DNA of 64,000 nucleotides from positions 15,353,282-15,417,281 of the forward strand of contig OY759262.1 in the NCBI GenBank assembly GCA_963662155.1, in the 5' to 3' direction. Source of the DNA: Lamellibrachia columna. Lineage: Eukaryota > Annelida > Polychaeta > Sabellida > Siboglinidae. The stretch's first letter is position 1. Each line of letters begins with the position of its first letter. Made by a program: the position numbers and the translations under genes. The notes beneath the pieces are model-generated. The model ran no database searches, was not told where the DNA came from, and was given only the letters and a program-made list of their open reading frames with translations. Of this stretch, positions 1-15,644 are shown one piece after another.

Positions 1-745
1 CATGGATGGCGCTTCATACCATTGGCCAATCCTATGCGCGCTTCACTGACTTGAACGGCGCGACGCGGAGCGGTGACTGACCAATCAGATGCATCGATGG
101 CGCTTCTTACGCCTGTGTCTACAACTGGCACGGGACGCCTCCCGCCGAGGAGAGTTGGCGTGTTGAGATTCCTAGGGATAACACAAAGTAACTTGACATT
201 TCTCAGTGTGCGGTCCCTAAAGATGTGTGCCAGGATACACAAACACTTTAACACATTGCGACTCATTTTATTACAGATTCAAATAGAGGAGATAGCTTTA
301 AAATGTCACCAACATGACCAGTGTATCTTACTCATGGGCCAAGAGTGTTCGACGGCGAGAGGGTCGGGGCATGAAGTTGAGCCCAGCGGGTGCGAGCCCG
401 CTGGGTCCGAGCATTGCCCTTTCCCCGGCCCTCAACACTGCTGACTCGTGCATGACGAAAGAAGTCATTGTGGACTCATATTTGCATAGATGTGCCCTTG
501 GGAGGACAGGCTTGTGACGACTTTGCTGAGGCCCACCAACCGAGGTAGGTGATACTGTATTATTTAGCATGACCGACTAACCCTTTGCCTTTGTACTTTA
601 CGACAAATAAACAATGTGAATAACCCCACCCACCCCCCAGCCAAATGGCAAGTCGTCAATCGAATTGATGATCCGAATGTGAGTGGACTGTTTTTAAATT
701 TTTAACATGAGATTGAAGCGCCATCCATGTCAGTGAAGCGCGCGA
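1..745. repeat. Left outer repeat with inverted ends
   Basis: The motif CATGGATGGCGCTTCA at the window start returns as its reverse complement near 718-733, so this block has its own inverted ends. It contains the 310-690 segment whose inverted partner is 7980-8275. The start may be cut by the window edge. Confidence 0.55.
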
Positions 746-759
746 ACGATTTTTCATAT

Positions 760-1310
760 GTCAAAATATATACAATTAATTACAAAATCATTGTCGTTTT
801 GATACCTAAACACGTTGCTTGCGCTGACGTGTGTTGGACACACAAACATACCCGTGAAACGTGGAATATTTGTCTCAAGGATGATATACCGGCAATGCAG
901 AATTAAATGCCCCCCCCCGGAACCTACCCTATCGGAAAACACCGGAGGCGTACATTAATCAGAAACGTGCGTGTGTGAACAAGAAACACATATTTTGAGC
1001 AGCGCGGATAGAACAAAACGACATCAGAGTGCAGCGAAGAGACGTTTACTTACGTCATAATGTTTCCGGCATACAAATCAACGTTGTTTTGTGATTATGG
1101 TTTAGCTAACGAACTACTTTTATTTCGTGTTACTGAATTACCGAATTACGCAGAGCAACGAAAAAATTAAATGCACCAACACTGGAATGTCAATGAACCC
1201 GTTAATAATAATAATAATAATAAAATACGATATTTATATAGCGCCATAATCACCTAGTGCTCTATGGCGCTGTGCAATAGTCTAAAATGAATACATATAA
1301 AATTCAGTCA
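760..1310 (+). repeat. Dispersed module D, copy 1, with SINE-like end
   Basis: Near-identical to 25300-25860 (+) and to the reverse complement of 4190-4760. Read on the minus strand, it ends with GGCGCTATATAAATATCG followed by an ATT-type trinucleotide run (1203-1222 on the plus strand). That layout is typical of the 3' end of a SINE or small LINE-mobilised element. Confidence 0.65.
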
Positions 1311-1850
1311 CGAAGGTAAATTTTTCAAGCAAAAAATTATTTGTTATGTTTATGTTAATGGTCTTGGGTAATTATCTGTTGAAAATAATTTGTACTTAAT
1401 TAACTCATTAATTATGCAAATTATGCTATGTATACAATTGTACACATTGCGACTCAGTGTCTGATGTGACGGGGGCTACTTTGTGGGGAGCTACTGCGAC
1501 GGGGGCTACTGTGCGGCGTTTTGTAATCGTGTCAACAAGCTGTCGCCCGGACAACCATTTAGCGATTTCATGCGAGTTGTTGGCTGACGGGAAGAGTGGC
1601 GCGGAAACGGATTTATTGACCATTTGTATAGTTTTACTTTGTTGCCCCTATATTTTAAATGTTTAATTAATTTTTTATTTCGTTAACCCTATTTAAAGAC
1701 TCTAATAATAATAATTAACGAGTCATGCAGCGTTACCACATTCGAACGGAAACGCGCACTCGTTTGGTTTTTGAGAAATTCAACAATTGTCGCCCAAACC
1801 AACTGCATGAATTCGCTAAATGGTTGTCAGGGCGACAGCTTGTTGACACG
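1310..1850 (+). repeat. Dispersed modules E and F, copy 1
   Basis: This is an AT-rich block followed by a GC-rich block with short GGGGGCTACT units. It is repeated in reverse at 3650-4190 and forward at 6785-7480, and part is reversed at 2090-2230. The spurious ORFs here differ between copies, so it is not protein coding. Confidence 0.6.
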
Positions 1851-2478
1851 ATTGCAACGCCTGAGCGGCTGCGGCCACTCGATTACAGCTTTCGCCGACG
1901 AAGAGTCGTTAAAGACCGTTGATCACGCCACAGCGTCGCCTTGTTTGTTACAGCTGCCGCCGACGAAGTTTTCAGACGGTTTTGTAGAGGCATAGGCCGC
2001 GAACGTCCCCTTACCCTCGTCACAGTAGCACCCATCACAGTAGCCCCGCAAAGTAGGGGGCCCGTCACAGTAGCCCCCGCAAAGTAGCCCCCGTCACACC
2101 AGACACTGAGTCACAATGTATACAATTGTACACATAGCATAATTTGCATAATTATTGAGTTAATTAAGTACAAATTATTTTCCACAGATAATTACCCAAG
2201 ACCATTAACATAAGCATAAAAAATAATTTTTTGCTTGAAAAATTTACCTTCTTGACTGAAGGGTGTAGTGAGCACTGAAATTGTGGGCATTGTTTTGAAT
2301 TCCAATGTATAACATGATATTAAGTTTTATAATAAGCACCTGTATTAAGCAGTGCCATTGGACATTATTTTAATGACACTTGCTGCAGACACTGCTACGT
2401 TGGTTGTGCACTTCTGATTCATGCTTTACGCTATCACAATATAAAACAGGAGCAGTGGAAGGTGAGAGGGGATTCGTG

Positions 2479-2757
2479 TACCACGGGGTCCATATAACAC
2501 GGGGTCCATATATCACGGGGTCCATATACCACGGGGTCCATATATCACAGGGTCCATATATCACGGGGTCCATATACCACGGGGTCCATATACTACGGGG
2601 TCCATATATCACCGGGTCCATATATCACGGGGTCCATATATCACGGGGTCCATATATCACGGGGTCCATATACCACGGGGTCCATATACCACGGGGTCCA
2701 TATATCACGGGGTCCATATATCACGGGGTCCATATATCACGGGGTCCACATATCATG
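2479..2757 (+). repeat. 17-bp minisatellite, about 16 copies
   Basis: The unit is CACGGGGTCCATATATC, with the last TC alternating with AC. The mirror-image copy at 6410-6560 has only about 9 units, so the arrays changed length after the arms duplicated. Confidence 0.9.
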
Positions 2758-3079
2758 CCAGTCCTTTTCCAATACAACACCGACTGAACCCACCAGACAG
2801 CGATCATGCCGACACTGTAGCCGAAGATTGTTTCAATATTGTACGTTACCTAACCTATTGTGATTACATAGAGAATATATTCTTGATGCTTGCTTGATGA
2901 GATACTCCCTGAACAGCTGAACATGGATAAAATGGGAGGTAGTAGTGAGTTTAGAGATCGAGATTACCAGTTCTGCGAGGCGCACTGAGGCCATCCCAGG
3001 ATAATTAACACCACTGGCATAGACACAAGGTAGAAGAAACGGCTTTCAGTTTCTCATCCTAAAGGCACAAACTATGTGG

Positions 3080-3143
3080 GGTGAACGAAATTGAACCCCG
3101 GTCCCTTCGACCAAAAGTCCGACGCTCTGCCACAGGTGGTTTT
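3080..3143 (-). repeat. tRNA-derived segment (SINE head or tRNA pseudogene)
   Basis: On the minus strand there is an A-box-like TGGCAGAGCGTCGG and, about 30 bases later, a B-box-like GGGGTTCAATTTC. An anticodon-arm-like stretch lies between them. The sequence before the A box does not pair as a clean acceptor stem. The copy lies inside a repeat arm, so a functional tRNA is unlikely. Confidence 0.5.
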
Positions 3144-3649
3144 GAATTTACTCATTACATGTTGCGACAGTTGTCAGGGGTACACAGATATTAACACACG
3201 CATTAATCCGTATACCCCCCTAACAAAATAATATTCATTAAGTCACGCAAGAAACGATTGTCGTGCCAAAATAAAACAATTTATTTACCGTCTAATTGAA
3301 ATCATTGGTGTGTCTGCGACTTCCCAGCTGTAGGCAGCGCTAAAGTCAGGCGAAAACATTGTCTCTTGGCTTTGTGCCTATTCCGCGGATTCGGTTGGTT
3401 TTTTTATTCGTTCTTTAATTGGTGTCGTATTGTTGCATGACCGACTAACCCTTTGCCTTTGTACTTTATGACGAATAAACAATGTGATTAACCCACACCC
3501 CCCCAGCCAAATGTAAGTCGTCAATCGAATTGATGATCCGAATGTGAGTGGACTGTTTTTTATTTTTTTATTCGGTTACTCCCTCTTAGGACCTGTAAGC
3601 GAATGAGCTCAGTAAGACTGGGTCTAGTCCACCAGCCCCCTATGACCGC

Positions 3650-4190
3650 AGTTGGTTTGGGCGACAATTGTTGAATTTTTTGAAAACCAGACGAGTGTAA
3701 TATCTGAGCTGAAAAGTTTCGCCGAGAGAGGCGCTAGCGAACAGGCAGTCGCGGTTCCGTTCGAATGTGTAACGCTGCATGACTCGTTAATTATTATTGT
3801 TACAGTCTTTAAATAGGGTTAACGAAATAACAAATTAATTAAACATTTAAAATATAGGGGCAACAAAGTAAAACTATACAAATGGTCAATAAATCCGTTT
3901 CCGCGCCACTCTTCCCATCAGCCAACAACTCGCATGAATTCGCTAAATGGTTGTCCGGGCGACAGCTTGTTGACACGATTACAAAACGCCGCACAGTAGC
4001 CCCCGTCACAGTAGCCCCCGCAAAGTAGGCCCCCGTCACATCAGACACTGAGTCGCAATGTGTACAATTGTATACATAGCATAATTTGCATAATTAATGA
4101 GTCAATTAAGTACAAATTACTTTCCACAGATAATTACCCAAGACATTAACATAAGCATACAAAATAATTTTTTGCTTGAAAAATTTACCT
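3650..4190 (-). repeat. Modules E and F, inverted copy
   Basis: Reverse-complement copy of 1310-1850, joined directly to an inverted copy of module D. The order D-E-F is preserved, so the whole 760-1850 block was inverted and duplicated as one unit. Confidence 0.6.
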
Positions 4191-4960
4191 TCGTGACTGA
4201 ATTTTATATGTATTCATTTTAGACTATTGCACAGCGCCATAGAGCACTAGGTGATTATGGCGCTATATAAATATCGTATTTTATTATTATTATTATTATT
4301 AACGGGTTCATTGACATTCCAGTGTTGGTGCATTTAATTTTTCGTTGCTCTGCGTAATTCGGTAATTCAGTAACACGAAATAAAAGTAGTTCGTTAGCTA
4401 AACCATAATCATAAAACAACGTTGATTTGTATGCCGGAAACATTATGACGTAAGTGAACGTCTCTTCGCTGCACTCTGATGTCGTTTTGTTTTATCCGCG
4501 CTGCTCAAAATATGTGTTTCCAATTTATACAAGCACTTTTCTCATTAATGTACGCCTCCGGTGTTTTCCGATAGGGTAGGTTCGGGGGGGGCATTTAATT
4601 CTGCATTGCCGGTATATCATCCTTGAGACAAATATTCCACGTTTCACGGGTATGTTTGTGTGTCCAACGCACATCAGCGTAAGCAACGTGTTTAGGTATC
4701 AAAACGACAATGATTTTGTAATTAATGGTGTATATTTTGACATATAAAAAATCTTTTTACGATAAAGGGTGATATCTGAGAGGCGCGTGTAACTGCTCAC
4801 ACTATGAGCTAATTTATGATTAATCTACACGCATATTTTATATTTATACATTAATGGGTGCATATATTTCGTTTCACTCCACCGTTTGAAAAGGGTGTGT
4901 AATTTTGTTTGCGGAATGTGACTCCCGTCCACAAAAAAGAGGGTATATTTCAACTGACGT
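4190..4960 (-). repeat. Dispersed module D, copy 2 (inverted, longer)
   Basis: Reverse complement of 25090-25865, including an extra 200 bp (4760-4960) missing from copy 1 at 760. It contains a palindromic TGACGTCA at 4955 followed by TATATAAA, but as part of a repeat. Confidence 0.7.
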
Positions 4961-4974
4961 CACTTATATAAAAG

Positions 4975-5170
4975 AATAATTAATCTTATTTAAAGTACGA
5001 AATGTGAAAGCAGTAAGCTTAATAGCATTGTAACTTGCATGCGTTAACGTGCGTTGGATACAGAAAATAAAACGTGGATTTTGTCGGGAGGATATGATGC
5101 ACGTACTAGCTGGCGATGTACTGAGTAACCCCCTCAAGGGCACAACTCGAGAAAAGTAAGCGTGACTACA
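4975..5170 (+). repeat. Dispersed module H, copy 1
   Basis: Matches the reverse complement of 9190-9390. It contains the sequences around ATCCAACGCACGTTAACGC-type text seen in both copies. Confidence 0.6.
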
Positions 5171-5204
5171 GGCACTTACGCCACTGTAACCCTGGACAAC
5201 TGTT

Positions 5205-5390
5205 TCGGAACTGACCAATCACATGCGCGCTTCACTGACATGAACGGCGCGACGCGGAGCGGTGACTGACCAATCAGATGCGCGCTTCACTGACCTGAAC
5301 GGCGCGACGCGGAGCGGTGACTGACCAATCAGATGCGCGCTTCACTGATATCGATTGCGCTTCATACGCCTGTGTCTACACGGGACGCCT
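5205..5390 (+). repeat. 55-bp tandem repeat with CCAAT-like core, about 3 copies
   Basis: A unit of about 55 bp contains GACTGACCAATCAGATGC and GGCGCGACGCGGAGCGGT, one immediately after the other. The same unit is found at 1-100 and, reversed, at 8335-8420. It may be a subterminal repeat of the surrounding element. Confidence 0.75.
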
Positions 5391-6024
5391 CCGCCGAGGA
5401 GCGTCGACGTGTTGAGATACCTACGGATAACACAGCAGATGCATCTTGGGAAATCTTGAGGAGAACACGGAATTGAATTTGGTGGATTTTATATTTGTCT
5501 AAACCGTGGAATATTGATCGGATAAGTATTATTATTGCGTGTACATTAAACATAAACTTACAAGAGTCCTTGTTTAGTCAATAGTTGCTGTTAAAATTTA
5601 GCTATAGGAGTAATTTAGAGTAGTTTATATCGTAGGTCTCCGAGGACTTACATTTGGCTGGGGGGGGGGTGTGGGTTAATCACATTGTTTATTCGTCATA
5701 AAGTACAAAGGCAAAGGGTTAGTCGGTCATGCAACAATACGACACCAATTAAAGACCGAATAAAAAAACCAACCGAATCCGTGGAATAGGCACAAAGCCA
5801 AGAGACAATGTTTTCGCCTGACTTTAGCGCTGCCTACAGCTGGGAAGTCGCAGACACACCAATGATTTCAATTAGACGGTAAATAAATTGTTTTATTTTG
5901 GCACGACAATCGTTTCTTGCGTGACTTAATGAATATTATTTTGTTAGGGGGGTATACGGATTAATGCGTGTGTTAATATGTGTGTACCCCTGACAACTGT
6001 CGCAACATGTAATGAGTAAATTCA

Positions 6025-6085
6025 AAACCACCTGTGGCAGAGCGTCGGACATTTGGTCGAAGGGACCGGGGTTAAATTTCGTTCA
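6025..6085 (+). repeat. tRNA-derived segment, second copy
   Basis: Mirror copy of 3080-3143. The A-box-like GTGGCAGAGCGTCGGAC is kept; the B-box region reads GGGGTTAAATTTC, with one change that weakens it. Confidence 0.5.
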
Positions 6086-6409
6086 CCCCACATAGTTTGT
6101 GCCTTTAGGAAGAGAAACTGAAAGCCGTTTCTTCTACCTTGTGTCTATGCCAGTGGTGTTAATTATCCTGGGGTGGCATCAGTGCGCCTCGCAGAACTGA
6201 TAATCTCGATCTCTAAACTCACTACTACCTCCCATTTTATCCATGATCAGCTGTTTAGGGAGTATCTCATCAAGCAAGCATAAAGAATATATTCTCTATG
6301 TAATCACAATAGCTTAGGTAACGTACAATATTGAAACAATCTTCGGCTACAATGTCGGCATGATCGCTGTCTGGTGGGTTCAGTCGGTGTTGGAAAAGGA
6401 CTGGCATGA

Positions 6410-6560
6410 TATGTGGACCCCGTGATATATGGACCCCGTGATATATGGACCCCGTGGTATATGGACCCCGTGGTATATGGACCCCGTGGTATATGGACCC
6501 CGTGGTATATGGACCCCGTGGTATATGGACCCCGTGTTATATGGACCCCGTGGTACATGA
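6410..6560 (-). repeat. 17-bp minisatellite, about 9 copies (mirror array)
   Basis: Reverse complement of the unit at 2479-2757, contracted. Confidence 0.9.
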
Positions 6561-6784
6561 ATCCCCTCTCACCTTCCACTGCTCCTGTTTTATATTGTGA
6601 TAGCGTAAAGCATGAATCAGAAGTGCACAATCAACGTAGCAGTGTCTGCAGCAAGTGTCATTAAAATAATGTCTAATGGCACTGCTTAATACAGGTGCTT
6701 ATTATAAAACTTAATATCATGTTATATACTGGAATTCAAAACAATGCCCACAATTTCAGTGCTCACTACACCCTTCAGTCAAGA

Positions 6785-7480
6785 AGGTAAATTTTTCAAG
6801 CAAAAAATTATTTTTTATGCTTATGTTAATGGTCTTGGGTAATTATCTGTGGAAAATAATTTATACTTAATTAACTCATTAATTATGCAAATTATGCTAT
6901 GTGTACAATTATACACATTGTGACTCAGTGTCTGATGTGACGGGGGCTACTTTGCGGGGGCTACTGTGATGGGTGCTACTGTGACGGGGGAAAGGGGACG
7001 TTCGCGGCCTATGCCTCTGGAAAACCGTCTGAAAACTTCGTCGGCGGCGGCAGCTGTCACGCACACAAAAAAGGCGATGTGGTGGCGGACGGAAGTCGAC
7101 GTCAATCAACGTAGGCAATTGTATCTACCGCGTGTCGCAGCAGACGCTCAGGCGTTTTGTAAACGTGTCAACAAGCTGTCGCCCGGACAACCATTTGGGA
7201 AGAGTGGCGCGGAAACGGATTTATTTACCATTCGTATAGTTTTACTTTGTTGCCCCTATATTTTAAATTTAATTTAATTAATTTTTTTTATTTCGTTAAC
7301 CCTATTTAAAGACTCTAATAATAATAATTAACGAGTCATGCAGCGTTACCACATTCGAACGGAACCGCGACTGCCTGTTCGCTAGCGCCTCGCTCAGCGA
7401 AACCTTTCAGCTCAGATATTGCACTCGTCTGGTTTTCGAGAAATTCAACAATTGTCGCCCAAACCAACTGCGGTCATATG
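6785..7480 (+). repeat. Modules E and F, third copy
   Basis: Forward copy of 1310-1850 with an extra GC-rich stretch at about 6990-7150 that corresponds to the reversed 1900-2050 segment. Confidence 0.55.
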
Positions 7481-7489
7481 TATATTAGG

Positions 7490-7915
7490 AATAATAGGTA
7501 TATTAGGAATAATAATGGCCCTAGTACAGGACCTGAACGAGGTTGCCCTTTATGCGAACGCAGTCGATGAAACTACGCCCGGACTTGAGGGCTGTTCCAT
7601 TAACCATCCATCGATTCACACCCCCAACACCTCGGCTGTCGCCGAGACCGCGCCCGTCCACCGATGTATGTAGACCGTGCGCCAGCGCAGTCCTCATACT
7701 TACTCCGTCCCTGATAGGGCGCCCAAACGGCGAGATGGCCGCAGACTATAGCCTAATTAAAATTAACATCTCGTACGAAAGCCGTAACGCCGAGACCCCC
7801 CGTACTATGGGGTCAAGGGAACTAGTCAGTCTAGCCATGCATTTGGTGCGGAGTAGTGGTACTACTAAATTGAGCTTGGCCACGCCCAGGCCATCATCTC
7901 GATAGTCTGGGTGGA
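7490..7915. other. GC-richer unique stretch inside the repeat mosaic
   Basis: This stretch has no visible partner elsewhere in the window and is clearly more GC-rich than its surroundings. Its short overlapping frames match no family I know. It may be captured host DNA or the remnant of an element's coding part. Confidence 0.3.
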
Positions 7916-7919
7916 AGTA

Positions 7920-8420
7920 AGGCGTAGGTGTGTCCGAGGTGGAAGTAAGGCGTAGGAGTAACCGAATTAAAAAATGAAAAACAGTCCACTCACATTCGGT
8001 TCATCAATTCGATTGAAGACTTGCCATTTGGCTAGTCAAAATCGAGGGTTAGTCGGTCATGCTAAATAATACAATATCACCTACCTACTTCACAAGCCTG
8101 CCCTCCCAAGGGCACATATATGCAAATATGAGTCCACAATGACTTCTTCCGACATGCACGAGATTGAGGGCCGGGAGAGGACAATACTCGGACCCAGCGG
8201 GCTCGCACCCCCTGGGCCCACCTTCATAACCAAGACCCTCTCGCCGTCGAACTCGTGAAGCACGCATATGAGCGCCTTTTAGCAGATTTTTAACCCGGAT
8301 ACACGGCGCATTATTATTGTATAATGGGGTTGGCCAAGCGCGCATGTGATTGGTCAGTTATCGCTCCGCGTAGGGTTCAGGTTAGTGAAGCGCGCATGGG
8401 ATTGGCCAATGGTCGCGAGG
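7920..8420 (-). repeat. Right outer repeat
   Basis: Reverse-complement partner of the left block (310-690, then the 55-bp unit at 1-100). It ends with GCGCGCATGGGATTGGCCAA. A diverged second copy of its outer 80 bp lies at 8910-8995, on the other side of the SAP exon. Confidence 0.6.
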
Positions 8421-8530
8421 GCCTTCCCTCACAGTTCCGAAATAGCGCAGGTCGCGAAAGATTTCACGCGCTGACATGAATATTCATTAATCCACATCCG
8501 GGTAGGCAGTCGGACAAATAGCTCGGCAAA

Positions 8531-8667
8531 ATGGCCTCCCGCTACGAAACTTCGTTGCCATTGTTAACAGATGAAGACGTGCCTGGCGCTACTTTGGATC
8601 AACTACAAAGATTGTTAGTATGTCGTGGGCTAAAGAGATCGGGAAACAAATCCGCGTTGCTGGAAAG
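8531..8667 (+). CDS. First coding exon of a SAP-domain protein (partial)
   Basis: ATG at 8531 opens 45 codons plus two bases, ending at a good donor (AAAG|GTAAGC). The residues from about 18 to 45 (GATLDQLQRLLVCRGL, then KRSGNKSALLE) have the helix-turn-helix pattern of a SAP domain: a leucine-rich first helix, RGL, a short Gly/Lys turn, and a K-x-x-L-L-E second helix. SAP domains bind DNA, often in chromatin or RNA-processing proteins. No later exon could be joined with confidence. It sits between two copies of the same repeat (8380-8460 and 8910-8995), so it may belong to a mobile-element gene family instead of a host gene. The start is supported by the absence of a better upstream ATG and by the donor. 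Confidence 0.6.
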
Positions 8668-8909
8668 GTAAGCACTAACACTAGCAGCTTACCGCTGACG
8701 TTACCGGCGTTATTCTGTTAGCTAGCTTGTCACTTTCAGGATTAGTTATCAAAGCGTGTTGTGTATTAACCTCCGTGTTTAAGCGTGCCCCTAATTAGCA
8801 TGGGCTCGCCAGTCTAACTGCTAGGCGTTAACTAAACTTTTATGACTGTCGCGGTGTCGGTTTACCGGGCACGTGTTACGTCACTGTTAGTGTTACTAAC
8901 TTGCCTTGG

Positions 8910-8995
8910 CCTGGGTCGGTGAAGCGGGCATGACATAGATTAGTCAACGGTCGCGACGCGCTTCCCTCACGGGCCCGAAATAGCTGTCCTGCGTT
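8910..8995. repeat. Diverged copy of 8380-8460
   Basis: Shares the order GTGAAGCGnGCATG, GGTCGCGA, CTTCCCTCAC and CCGAAATAGC with the outer end of the right repeat. Confidence 0.55.
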
Positions 8996-9189
8996 GCAAT
9001 GACGTCAGTGACCTTGCAAATCAATTGTATCCAAGGCCACGCCATGGCGCCATCAATAAATTATGTTCGGGACTGCAGCTCATCTGGTTAAGCGCGAATA
9101 CATTATACTATATATACCAATAACTGGTAAATAATCGAAATAGTATTGCAATAGAATAGTAATACAACTATCGCAGTAATAAAACTAGC

Positions 9190-9790
9190 CACTGTAGTTA
9201 CCCTTACTTTTCTCGAGTTGTGCCCATGGCCATGGGGGGGGGGGGTCACTCAATACATCGCCAACTAGTACGTGCATCATATCCTCCCGACAAAATCCAC
9301 GTTTTATTTTCTGTATCCAACGCACGTTAACACATGCAAGTTGCAATGCTATTAAGTTTATTGCTTTCATATTTCGTACTTTAAATAAGATAAATGTAGT
9401 AATAAAAATATGTTAAGCGTATATTAGAATGTTAATTAAAGACAAGTGAATAATTCACCGACATATTATGATAATGAATTAATCTACAGCACATATCGTG
9501 AAACAGTGCATAGTTTATACGCTAAAAAATGCGTATTTGTTTTTACTCCTTCAACATGAAAAGAGTACAATTTTGCGTAACTTGTGGAATGAGACACATG
9601 TCCAAAAAAAGTGTGTGTATTTCAACCCGCTTAACATGAAAATGCTATATTTTTACTGAAAGTGTAAAACGTATTCAGGGACTCAGTTCGGTCAGTTCTC
9701 AAGGATGGTATACTGGCAATGCATTGAGTGGCCCCCGTGGGGTAGTGCAACTAATGATGGATTATAGTTAACCTGCGGGTCACTAGCGCG
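9190..9790. repeat. Dispersed module H/D relatives
   Basis: 9190-9390 is the reverse complement of 4980-5165. The sequence further on (9590-9640 and 9690-9740) resembles scattered pieces of 4900-4960 and 24970-25040. The run of ten G at 9235-9244 is inside the repeat. Confidence 0.55.
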
Positions 9791-9844
9791 GATTAAGGAA
9801 TCGTATTACTCGCATGCCGATCAGAACATCAAAAGAACCGCGAA

Positions 9845-9969
9845 ATGTCGAATATTCGAGAGCGACTAAATAGCATTTTGACCCAAGTTAACACCACCTT
9901 TAGATAAATTGAACAAAACGACCAACAGCAGCAAGACGGCCACACGGATGATTCTGATTTGATTTCCCA
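9845..9969 (+). pseudogene. Exon-like frame with one in-frame stop before a consensus donor
   Basis: ATG at 9845 opens MSNIRERLNSILTQVNTTF, then one Arg codon, then TAA at 9905-9907. The same frame continues for 20 more hydrophilic codons (Gln/Asp-rich) up to a perfect donor (CCCA|GTAAGT at 9970). The polar, coiled-coil-like composition on both sides of the stop and the good donor suggest a real exon broken by one substitution. No homologue was recognised. It could also be chance. Confidence 0.35.
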
Positions 9970-10275
9970 GTAAGTATTGTCTTGTAGTAAAAACAAATCT
10001 AATCGTAGCCCCAAACTCCCGCGTGCACACGAAAGCTACAGGCTTTACGAGGTGTGACAGAGGTCTGAAACTCCCATCTCCTATCTGTTTTCGTGGGTAA
10101 CTTGCCTTTAATTCTTTAGGAAACAACGTCCCACTTTCTACCGCACCCAGACCATTAACTCAGATGTATTTGTGCTTAGCACTACATGTGTTGGCATTAA
10201 AACAAATAATTATATTTCCCAATTACAATTTCAACTTCTTAGCAATGTATATTTCACTGACAACAGTTAAAAATA

Positions 10276-14860
<4,585 letters not shown>

Positions 14861-14866
14861 ACACTA

Positions 14867-15060
14867 TTTACATTACATCGACGTAATTGTATTATATTAA
14901 TTTTATTTACATCACATTGATGTAATTGTATTATATTAATTTTATTTACATCACATTGATGTAATTGTATTATATTAATTATATTAACTATATTAATTAT
15001 ATTAATTATATTAATTATATTAATTATATCAATTATATTAATTATATTATTACATTACAA
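14867..15060. repeat. AT-rich tandem repeats (39-bp unit, then about 10-bp unit)
   Basis: Three copies of a unit containing TTACATCACATTGATGTAAT (itself palindromic) are followed by a run of TATATTAAT-type units. Confidence 0.85.
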
Positions 15061-15264
15061 ATCGTTCTGTTTGAGAACGATTATTAAATGTTGTGGAAAT
15101 TGTAATATCTTAACAACATGGAGAGCTGATTGATTATAATTGTTATGTTTGATAGCGGTATTAATTAGTCTGCTTCCCTACAAGTATTATGTAATCTTAG
15201 AGTTACTATATTACAACACACGTAAACGTATTAATATGACAACCCGAAAGGATGGGTTGTTGAA

Positions 15265-15540
15265 TTCCTTAAATAATCGATATAACAGAATCTACAATCA
15301 GCAATAAAACTTTTTTCCACTGAGAAACACACGCGTTGAATGGAACAAATTGTCTACAGATTGTGTAACTGCTAGCAGCGTGAATATGTTTAAAAACAAG
15401 GTTGACACATATCTCAGGAGGGCGGGTTATAAGTAGATGAACATTGTTGGACTCTCGATAAGCCAATGGCTTCCTTGTCCACTTGCCATCTGGGCCTTTG
15501 GCTTGGATGGCAAATCTTGTTAAATCTTGTTATTGTTGGG
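15265..15540 (+). mobile_element. 3' end of a CR1-like LINE
   Basis: The plus-strand frame from 15336 (WNKLSTDCVTASSVNMFKNK, then a short Lys/Arg-rich end and a stop at 15433) is the usual C-terminus of CR1/L2-type reverse transcriptase ORFs. It is followed by about 100 bp of 3' UTR. The reverse complement of this tail is present nearly unchanged at 38960-39150 and in pieces at 26405-26940. The insertion lies just upstream of ATF3-like gene 1. Confidence 0.75.
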
Positions 15541-15644
15541 GAGATTACACGTACGGCCGACGGGTTTCTACTTGGTTGGCTCAATCAACACTGAATAAAC
15601 GTTTTTTTTTTTGATGAGCCGCTTCTCACAAGGCGACGTGCGCA

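Larger units (their letters stand above)
2230..3580 (+). repeat. Inner inverted-repeat arm, left
   Basis: Matches the reverse complement of about 5640-6790 almost throughout, with scattered substitutions. It carries a 17-bp minisatellite and a tRNA-like segment. The spacer between the two arms is about 2 kb. Confidence 0.7.
5640..6790 (-). repeat. Inner inverted-repeat arm, right
   Basis: Reverse-complement partner of 2230-3580. It includes a shorter 17-bp minisatellite (6410-6560) and a second tRNA-like segment (6025-6085, plus strand). Confidence 0.7.
1..8420. mobile_element. Nested inverted-repeat mosaic (possible foldback-type element or element cluster)
   Basis: Seen directly: the region is built almost entirely from modules that recur in opposite orientation. 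The outer pair is 310-690 against the reverse complement of 7980-8275. The inner pair is about 2230-3580 against the reverse complement of about 5640-6790. Internal modules 760-1310, 1310-1680 and 1690-1850 recur reversed at 4190-4760, 3830-4190 and 3650-3800, and partly forward again at 6785-7480. A 55-bp unit with the core ACTGACCAATCAGATGCGCG lies at 1-100 and 5205-5370, and reversed at 8335-8420. No transposase was recognised. The left edge may lie outside the window. It could be one large foldback DNA transposon or several elements inserted into each other; I cannot decide between these. Confidence 0.6.

Noticed and set aside
2370..2787. ORFs with YHGVHI/ITGSIYHG repeats
   Set aside because: Translation of the 17-bp minisatellite, open on both strands.
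3080..3143. Functional tRNA gene
   Set aside because: Boxes are present but no clean acceptor stem, the two copies differ in the B box, and both lie in repeat arms.
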